Source: Candidatus Pacearchaeota archaeon
GTDB lineage: Archaea > Nanoarchaeota > Nanoarchaeia > Pacearchaeales > GW2011-AR1
Reading direction: 5' to 3'
DNA length: 11,323 nt
Assembly: GCA_002686195.1 (NCBI GenBank)
Contig: NZAS01000009.1
Coordinates: forward strand, 1-11,323
The position numbers and the translations under genes are program-made. This document shows positions 6,783 through 11,323 of this stretch, one piece after another (within the stretch, counting starts at the first letter, position 1; every line of letters starts with the position of its first letter). Under the pieces are notes generated by a model that did no database searches, was not told where the DNA came from, and saw only the letters and a list, made by a program, of their open reading frames with translations.

Positions 6783-7300
6783 TAAATAGAGTCCCATTCT
6801 TCCATGGCAAAACTTTTATCATTATCAGACTTCCCTAACTCCACAGGTGACTTCTTGCTAGAGCCTTGTGGTAGCAGTGGCTTAAAGACCACGGACTCGG
6901 CTCCAGGTTCAATTTCGACACACTCAGGAATAGAGTCGCATTTTCTCAGTTCTTTTAAAAATCCATTAAGAAGTTTTTTATCTATCTTTACGGATGTCTT
7001 GCAAAACTCATCAACACGATCATATTCTTTTAATATGCCCATTAATGCGTCTTCGTCTTTAACTACATACTTTTCTGGAGACTTCCTTATGCTCACTTCT
7101 CCATATTTTTTATCTGTATATATTGACATCTCGCCAACCATCATGATTGACAATAAGGATTCTCTAATCTTTTCTTTTTTACTTTTTAGATCTTTTAATG
7201 AACTATCTATCTTAGATTTTTCGTCTTGTAAATTAAAAATTTCGGCATCTGTATCAATTAATTTTTCTAATAGCTTTCCTAGATCAGTATCGGCAGGCAT
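6782..7300 (-). CDS. Siphovirus Gp157-like protein
   Basis: A 172-residue protein. Its N-terminal half is a charged coiled-coil (about 8-50, Lys/Glu/Asp/Leu-rich heptads such as SSLKDLKSKKEKIRESLL). It is followed by GEMSIYTDKKYGEVSIRKSP (57-76) and a closing KIDKKLLNGFLKE...SIPECVEI...SVVFK (106-140). This resembles phage Gp157 proteins, whose pattern is a coiled coil, a beta segment with an S-I-R-K-style strand, then vdKk-lk--lk----iPG-e. Gp157 has been linked to phage resistance in Streptococcus, and such genes often sit beside phage recombination genes; the molecular role is unsettled. The frame is open to 7393, but the ATG at 7300 is preferred: AAAAGGAG sits 7 nt before it and the longer form would overlap the SpoVS-like gene by 80 nt. 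The tail ends AMEEWDSI. The family call is moderate. Confidence 0.65.
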   Translation of the reverse strand: MPADTDLGKLLEKLIDTDAEIFNLQDEKSKIDSSLKDLKSKKEKIRESLLSIMMVGEMSIYTDKKYGEVSIRKSPEKYVVKDEDALMGILKEYDRVDEFCKTSVKIDKKLLNGFLKELRKCDSIPECVEIEPGAESVVFKPLLPQGSSKKSPVELGKSDNDKSFAMEEWDSI

Positions 7301-7307
7301 TTTTAAT

Positions 7308-7315
7308 CTCCTTTT
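7308..7315 (-). promoter_or_regulatory. Strong Shine-Dalgarno (AAAAGGAG) deciding the Gp157-like start
   Basis: AAAAGGAG lies 7 nt before the ATG at 7300. It overlaps the last codon of the SpoVS-like gene, whose stop is TAA at 7316-7314. It supports a start 31 codons downstream of the longest open frame. Confidence 0.78.
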
Positions 7316-7637
7316 ATTCTTCCTCTTCATATTCATCTGGAAAAACAGTAAACATAATAGCTGTTTTTTCATGTCCATCAAAATCAACGACATCGAAGGA
7401 TGCTGTGAAGATGAGGTCTATATCATCCCTATCTGAAGCCATGTTCTTGGCGATAATTATAGCCTTGACGGCATTATTTACGGAAGGGGCTCCAACTGTC
7501 CTTAATCTTGCATCTCCATACTTATTAATGACAGTAAGTATCGCCCTCGCGACTTTTTTAATATAAGTCTTAGAGTCTTCCCTGTCACCAGTATCGGTGC
7601 CTCCTCTAATTTTTAATATGTTATCTTCTTTGCTCAT
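7314..7637 (-). CDS. SpoVS-like (Alba superfamily) nucleic-acid-binding protein
   Basis: A 107-residue protein closely following the stage V sporulation protein S pattern. A lysine-rich helix precedes AILTVINKYG (32-41), then the hallmark VGAPSVNNAVKAIIIAK (48-64), DIDLIFTASF (72-81) and GHEKTAIMFTV (88-98). In SpoVS these correspond to IGAGALNQAVKAVAIAR, DLICIPAF and GEERTAIKLIV. SpoVS is a small Alba-fold protein thought to bind nucleic acid and to regulate sporulation; in a phage replication operon a DNA- or RNA-binding chaperone role is more likely (inference). It carries about 20 extra N-terminal residues (charged, RGGTDTGDRED) and a poly-Glu C-terminus not usual in the ~86-aa bacterial form. 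The ATG has AAGGA 6 nt upstream, in a 19-nt gap after the nuclease gene. Confidence 0.83.
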   Translation of the reverse strand: MSKEDNILKIRGGTDTGDREDSKTYIKKVARAILTVINKYGDARLRTVGAPSVNNAVKAIIIAKNMASDRDDIDLIFTASFDVVDFDGHEKTAIMFTVFPDEYEEEE

Positions 7638-7656
7638 CTTAGTTCCTTATCGGAAA

Positions 7657-8592
7657 TTAGCCATCAAAATCATAAAATTCTTTTCTTAATTCATCTAAAT
7701 TCAGAGCGTCCCAAACTTTAGAGTTATGACAAATATCCTTATATTCGCAATAGTTGCATTCCATGTCCCTTTTGCCCAATGGTCTCGGAGGTGGAAGCAT
7801 CTTTTTATCTACCATTTCTAACATTAGCTTGGCTTGCCTCTTTATTGATTCCCACATTTTTTCATTTTTATCTATTCTAAATATTTTAAGGTTAGAGTCA
7901 TCTTTCTTTTCATAAATTATTAGACCATAAGGAAGATCAAGTACATGTAAATATATAACAAGCTGTACTCTATAATAAAAATGGCAATCATCTTTAATTT
8001 TCTTCCATTGATTGCTATTAATGGTCTTCATATCCACTATTACTGGATTTTTAGGCAAATTAGATGGACTAAACTTAAATGGAATGTCATATTTATCAAA
8101 CTCGTCTCTATTAAAATTAGAAAAATCTAGAACCTGATCTACGTGCCCATAAAAATTTAATTCTTCGTCTTTTGCGGATATTTCATCATAAGAAAGCGAC
8201 TTGTGACCACAAGAAGAGCACTCGTCTGGCTTGAAAATTCCTAGCTTGTCTTTTTTCCCATGGATTTTCCTACAGGATGGGTCGTCGCACCTCCATACTC
8301 CTCTAAGTATACCCATGGACTCAGCGTACTTCGCCCACCTATCGTGCATGGAATGTCCAGTGTCCCATATTCGTATCATTCTCGGATCCACATGCTGGAC
8401 TGGCGTATCTATAAGTCCCTTAGACTCATATTTTTGATACTGCATGCGCCTTAAGCATCTTCCAAAGGCAGACGGATGAAATACTGAGTAACTCCGTTCC
8501 TTATCGTTCTGTTGTGTTAAAAGAAAGTACGATTCATATAATTTAGAAATCGAAAATACTTCCAGGTTCATCTTTTCTACGTCGTAGCTCAT
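7657..8592 (-). CDS. Cas4/AddB-type PD-(D/E)XK nuclease with Fe-S cluster and zinc-ribbon insertion
   Basis: A 311-residue nuclease. Fe-S ligands are one N-terminal cysteine, C46 (GRCLRRMQY), and three C-terminal ones, C279, C282 and C288 (CNYCEYKDIC), as in Cas4 and AddB. Core residues are the histidines near 80-83 (GHSMHDRW), D152 in GHVDQVLDF, D187-x-K189 in IVDMKT, and Q210 in YRVQLVIYL. A four-cysteine ribbon (C102, C107, C125, C128) is inserted before the GHVD motif; similar ribbons occur in other phage Cas4-like nucleases. The enzyme probably resects or cleaves DNA ends for recombination or host DNA breakdown. No CRISPR array or cas1/cas2 is present. The ATG at 8592 lies inside the primase gene (50-nt overlap) with GGAGA 3 nt upstream; Met8 lacks a ribosome site. 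Confidence 0.9.
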   Translation of the reverse strand: MSYDVEKMNLEVFSISKLYESYFLLTQQNDKERSYSVFHPSAFGRCLRRMQYQKYESKGLIDTPVQHVDPRMIRIWDTGHSMHDRWAKYAESMGILRGVWRCDDPSCRKIHGKKDKLGIFKPDECSSCGHKSLSYDEISAKDEELNFYGHVDQVLDFSNFNRDEFDKYDIPFKFSPSNLPKNPVIVDMKTINSNQWKKIKDDCHFYYRVQLVIYLHVLDLPYGLIIYEKKDDSNLKIFRIDKNEKMWESIKRQAKLMLEMVDKKMLPPPRPLGKRDMECNYCEYKDICHNSKVWDALNLDELRKEFYDFDG

Positions 8593-9289
8593 ATTTCTCC
8601 TTAGCTTCTTTTAGCTTATTAATAAATTCATCTTTTCCATACTTGGAAATATACTCGTCTGGATCTTTTGCTCCACGAGTATATATACTCATTACATTCA
8701 AATCTCGCTGTCTCCACAATTGATACTTCTTCAGGAGGGCGAATACCTGAGATGTAGCTTTTCTTCCGGCATCATCATTGTCGAAACATAAAAATATATC
8801 ATTGGTTAATTGAATAATTCTACTTAACTGGTATATAGAGATTGCAGATCCAAGGATCGCAACTGCAATCGGCATACCTGCACTACAAAGAGACAGTGCA
8901 TCAAACTGCCCCTCAACAATAATAACTTTTTTTTTCTTTGATATGTTAAGTGAATTTTCTTGTATGCCATAAATATATTTATTTTTTAAAAAACTCTCAT
9001 GCCAATGTTTTCTTAATCCAGATCCCTCAACAATCAACCTTGTTGTTAGTGCAACATTTCTACCAACCATATCTTTAATGGGGAATATAATCCTACCAGA
9101 TAGCTTGTGTCCAGCTCTCATAGGCACATAACCTATCTCAAATGTTTTGGCGACATCCCTATTAATTCGCCTACTATTAAACAAATAATCCCTTGCATCG
9201 CTCGCATCCTTTGAGTCCTCAAATAGAGTATCTGAAGCTAGAGACACTATTTCATCTCTCTCTATTTGTGACAACTTACTTCTCGACAC
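8543..9289 (-). CDS. DnaG-type primase (toprim catalytic core, no zinc domain)
   Basis: A 248-residue protein that would make RNA primers for lagging-strand synthesis. The N-terminal part (31-55, ARDYLFNSRRINRDVAKTF then EIGYVP) and GRIIFPI (65-71) match DnaG's core. Toprim residues follow: VEGQFDAL with E126 (125-132), CFDNDDAGRKA with D170, D172 and D173, and KDPDEYI (208-214). The CHC2 zinc-binding domain that normally precedes the core is absent, as are any helicase domain and the DnaB-binding C-terminus. It is therefore much shorter than cellular DnaG (about 580 aa). The start codon is GTG at 9289-9287, 2 nt after the recA stop, without a clear ribosome site, so translation is likely coupled to recA. 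No upstream ATG-initiated version fits and the next internal Met (57) would remove conserved residues. Confidence 0.9.
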   Translation of the reverse strand: MSRSKLSQIERDEIVSLASDTLFEDSKDASDARDYLFNSRRINRDVAKTFEIGYVPMRAGHKLSGRIIFPIKDMVGRNVALTTRLIVEGSGLRKHWHESFLKNKYIYGIQENSLNISKKKKVIIVEGQFDALSLCSAGMPIAVAILGSAISIYQLSRIIQLTNDIFLCFDNDDAGRKATSQVFALLKKYQLWRQRDLNVMSIYTRGAKDPDEYISKYGKDEFINKLKEAKEKYELRRRKDEPGSIFDF

Positions 9290-9291
9290 TG

Positions 9292-10464
9292 TTATAACTG
9301 TATGTCAGCCGAAATATCTTCAACCAAAACATCTTCATCGTCCGATGAGCTTGTAATTTTATTATTTTCTTCAGGATTGAAGTTTAACAGCTCAACCGGT
9401 AAAATTAAATCAGACTCATCAGATTTCTCTTTAATTTGACATATAAGATCATATAAAGAGGAGCTATTTCCATTTAGCATATCTATAAATGCAGCCTTTC
9501 CTTCAATCTTATTTGAATTCCAAGAAAATGCACTTAATCGCTTTGAGATTAGCTTACATTTTCTTCCGTACTCAAATGCTATTTCAGCAGCATCCGGAAA
9601 ATATGATTCAAAATAGATTGGAATTCTCAGTGACTCAAAACATGGTTTAGCAAATCTGTTCTTCTCTATAATTACGCTACTATAACGCCCTATTATAGAT
9701 TCATCTCCATTGTCATCTTGCATAAAAATATTATGAGACTTACTTTCTAATTTAGTTATCTTCAATACCACGGAAGCATTGTGCCGAAGACTCCTTCCTC
9801 CGTTATATGTATCTGTATTTCCAAACATGACTCCGATCTTCTCCCTCAACTGAGTTATAAAAATCAAAAGAACATCGTTCTTTGCTGCATAACTCATTAT
9901 CTTTGGGAGACTCCGACTAAGAACTCTAGATAATTCTGCAACAGTTTCCTTATCAGCTCCATGATCAAGTACTTTTTGAGGTACAAGATTAGCTACAGAG
10001 TCTAGAACTAAAACGTTAATGTCTCCAGATTTACATACGTCAACGATAAGATCCATTATCTCTTCTGCAGAATTTGTTTTGTCTGGACTCTCCTCGTCTA
10101 TTAAATTACTGTAAAATAAAGAACTTTTATCGACTCCATTTACCTCTGCAAGCTGATCTGAAAATGAGTGTTCACTGTCTATCCACGCACATCTGTAACC
10201 CATTCTCTGAGCAGAGCCAACAGTCCTATATGCTATAGAAGACTTTCCAGAACCTTCATTGCCGTACAGTAAGACGAGCTTCCCAAGTGGAAATCCTCCA
10301 TTCTTGTACTTACTGTCACTAGAGTCTGTAAAGCCACTTGCCAAATTGTGGTCCAAGACACCGTGACCTGTTGGTATGAGGTCTTTTGGCTCGAAGGAGG
10401 CTCCAAGCTGGAACCCCTTCAAGTTACTAAGACCAATAGTATTTTTTTTGTTAGATTTAGCCAT
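9292..10464 (-). CDS. recA: RecA recombinase
   Basis: A 390-residue recombinase that forms filaments on single-stranded DNA and drives strand exchange. Walker A YGNEGSGKSS is at 67-76, the catalytic glutamate is E98 in IDSEHSF, Walker B VLVLDSV is at 151-157, and ITQLREKIGVMFGN (203-216) followed by NGGRSLRHNASVVLKI (221-236) mirrors bacterial RecA's NQIRMKIGVMFGN...GGNALKFYASVRLDI. This is the true RecA type rather than the T4 UvsX type. Differences include Arg/His where RecA has Lys/Phe after the GG loop, and a serine/aspartate-rich acidic tail (about 372-390) longer than usual. The acidic tail probably restrains DNA binding as in RecA. The gene follows ssb by 12 nt with a weak AAGTG ribosome site, and is coupled to the primase start 2 nt downstream. 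Confidence 0.95.
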   Translation of the reverse strand: MAKSNKKNTIGLSNLKGFQLGASFEPKDLIPTGHGVLDHNLASGFTDSSDSKYKNGGFPLGKLVLLYGNEGSGKSSIAYRTVGSAQRMGYRCAWIDSEHSFSDQLAEVNGVDKSSLFYSNLIDEESPDKTNSAEEIMDLIVDVCKSGDINVLVLDSVANLVPQKVLDHGADKETVAELSRVLSRSLPKIMSYAAKNDVLLIFITQLREKIGVMFGNTDTYNGGRSLRHNASVVLKITKLESKSHNIFMQDDNGDESIIGRYSSVIIEKNRFAKPCFESLRIPIYFESYFPDAAEIAFEYGRKCKLISKRLSAFSWNSNKIEGKAAFIDMLNGNSSSLYDLICQIKEKSDESDLILPVELLNFNPEENNKITSSSDDEDVLVEDISADIQL

Positions 10465-10476
10465 TGATTACACTTA

Positions 10477-11142
10477 TCAAAAATCAAGATCATTCATAAA
10501 ATCATCACCGTTAGACTCAGCCTTCGGACTTGATTGTCCAGAAGCAACCGGTGCGGACTCTGAAGAAGCTGAACCACCAGAAGACGACTCCTCGTCTTTG
10601 TTTCCATAAAGAGAATTTTCAATTTCGTCCTGAGAAACTGACTTATACATAGTTTCAAGCTTGACGATATTCTCTTTGATCATCTCTTTTTCTTCATCAG
10701 TAAAAGGAGCTGGCTTAATGTACTGAACAACGTATCTAGTTTTTCTACGATCAGAGCCAGGGCATTCGACTTTTATTGCAAATTCTCCACCATCATTTGA
10801 TCCGGGATCAATATCCGTCTCTTGAGCCCATATCCCAATTTGACTAAGAATTGAAATTGGTCCTTCAAGAACCTTCATTTGACCGTCTTCTCTATCAATA
10901 ACGTTAACGGCAAATCTCTTACGAGCAGTTTCTCCGTACTTCTTATTTATAATGCAATGATCTGGGTCTTCAGTGATGGCCTGTCCAAAACCTCCACCTG
11001 GCTTTTCAACAAAATACTTCCACATAACCACGGGCTTATGTACGGGTCGAATGCGAAATGTCTTATTCGGTTCAAGCTTTAAAAATTTTGAAGAACCACC
11101 GCCGGTCTTCTTTGATTGTGATGTCCAGTCAACTAAACTCAT
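10477..11142 (-). CDS. ssb: Phage single-stranded DNA-binding protein
   Basis: A 221-residue gp32-like SSB. The N-terminal two-thirds carry beta-strand segments expected of an OB fold: FLKLEPNKTFRIRPVHKPV (20-38), KRFAVNVIDREDGQMKVLEGP (75-95, read in two parts) and TRYVVQYIKPAPF (139-151). A helical DEEKEMIKENIVKLETMY follows at 153-170. Then comes a Ser/Gly/Ala-rich linker (about 186-211) and an acidic end, DDFMNDLDF, the protein-protein interaction tip typical of SSBs. A gp32-like phage family fits better than bacterial SSB. It coats template strands and should recruit the recA, primase and helicase products encoded downstream. The ATG at 11142 has AAGAGG 8 nt upstream; 15 nt separate it from the previous stop. 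GC looks somewhat higher than in downstream genes, as expected for a highly expressed gene. Confidence 0.87.
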   Translation of the reverse strand: MSLVDWTSQSKKTGGGSSKFLKLEPNKTFRIRPVHKPVVMWKYFVEKPGGGFGQAITEDPDHCIINKKYGETARKRFAVNVIDREDGQMKVLEGPISILSQIGIWAQETDIDPGSNDGGEFAIKVECPGSDRRKTRYVVQYIKPAPFTDEEKEMIKENIVKLETMYKSVSQDEIENSLYGNKDEESSSGGSASSESAPVASGQSSPKAESNGDDFMNDLDF

Positions 11143-11150
11143 TTTTATAT

Positions 11151-11156
11151 CCTCTT
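11151..11156 (-). promoter_or_regulatory. Shine-Dalgarno (AAGAGG) of ssb
   Basis: AAGAGG lies 8 nt before the ssb ATG at 11142 and supports that start. The gap to the previous stop is only 15 nt, so no independent promoter is seen here. Confidence 0.65.
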
Positions 11157-11157
11157 A

Positions 11158-11322
11158 TTAAAAGTTTGCGTTCCACTCTACTTTACCAGTCTTAATTCCT
11201 GTCTTATTTTTTTGACCTGATTTTATAGTAGAAACAGTATCTAAATCTGATAAGATCTTCTTATCAGAATCCGATAGATCCGTTGAGCTATCGTAGTTGT
11301 TTTTATTCACATTTGTATTTGC
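11158..11322 (-). CDS. Partial CDS (C-terminus only), unknown
   Basis: An open frame enters from the right edge and ends at TAA (11160-11158), leaving 54 codons. The visible part is Asn/Ser/Asp/Lys-rich: an acidic serine stretch (SSTDLSDSDKK), then KSGQKNKTGIKTGK, ending VEWNANF. The frame stays open with phage-like composition, and the stop precedes ssb by 15 nt, so it is probably the upstream operon member. I recognise no family; the low-complexity tail looks disordered. Confidence 0.6.
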   Translation of the reverse strand, partial: ANTNVNKNNYDSSTDLSDSDKKILSDLDTVSTIKSGQKNKTGIKTGKVEWNANF

Positions 11323-11323
11323 T

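Noticed and set aside
7301..7393. Longer start (7393) for the Gp157-like gene
   Set aside because: It would overlap the SpoVS-like gene by 80 nt; a strong AAAAGGAG sits before the ATG at 7300 and the extra residues look like a frame-shifted shadow.
6804..7436. 210-residue open frame on the plus strand
   Set aside because: It lies opposite the Gp157-like and SpoVS-like genes, has Ser/Phe/Leu-rich shadow composition, no recognisable motif and no ribosome site in an otherwise single-strand operon.
7657..8592. CRISPR-Cas locus suggested by the Cas4-like nuclease
   Set aside because: No repeats, cas1, cas2 or effector gene in the window; stand-alone Cas4-like nucleases are common in phages.
1..11323. 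Promoters, terminators, tRNAs or replication origin
   Set aside because: All gaps are under 20 nt; I saw no GC-rich hairpin followed by a T-run on the minus strand and no tRNA-like or iteron structure.

Overview
The window is a compact, AT-rich stretch of what is most likely a lytic tailed double-stranded DNA phage, or an uncultivated viral contig. Every credible gene lies on the minus strand, so transcription runs from high to low coordinates. Thirteen complete genes and two partial ones are joined by 1-50 nt overlaps or gaps of under 20 nt. There is no intergenic space for a promoter or terminator. A phage is favoured over a bacterial chromosome because of the packing, a phage-type SSB with an acidic tail, a Cas4/AddB-type phage nuclease, a Gp157-like protein and a minimal toprim primase. 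The host cannot be named; low GC is the only hint.

In transcription order, the first part is a replication and recombination block. It holds the tail of an unknown gene (11322-11158), SSB (11142-10477), RecA (10464-9292), a DnaG-type toprim primase lacking its zinc domain (9289-8543), an Fe-S Cas4-like nuclease carrying a zinc-ribbon insertion (8592-7657), a SpoVS/Alba-like protein (7637-7314), a Gp157-like protein (7300-6782), a YkgJ-type cysteine-cluster protein (6782-6045), a small unknown protein (6055-5801), a thioredoxin-like protein with a second CxxC (5811-5422), and a complete UvrD/Rep-type helicase (5415-3520). SSB, RecA, nuclease and helicase together make a plausible phage-encoded strand-exchange and end-processing set.

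The second part continues in the same operon without a break and is the unusual one: a sugar cassette for a nine-carbon nonulosonic (sialic-type) acid. Two homologous DUF115/GT42-like putative glycosyltransferases (3560-2844 and 2847-2092) are followed by a CMP-nonulosonate synthetase (NeuA, 2111-1365), a nonulosonate synthase with no C-terminal SAF domain (NeuB, 1389-544), and a KdsC-type HAD phosphatase (544-62). A further gene begins at 59 and leaves the window. Synthase, phosphatase and CMP-activating enzyme are together the minimum needed to turn a hexose-6-phosphate plus PEP into a CMP-activated nonulosonate, for example Man-6-P to CMP-KDN. The two GT-like proteins resemble the family that includes Maf flagellin glycosyltransferases and GT42 sialyltransferases. 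The working hypothesis is that this phage makes and transfers its own sialic-acid-like sugar, onto virion proteins or onto the host surface.
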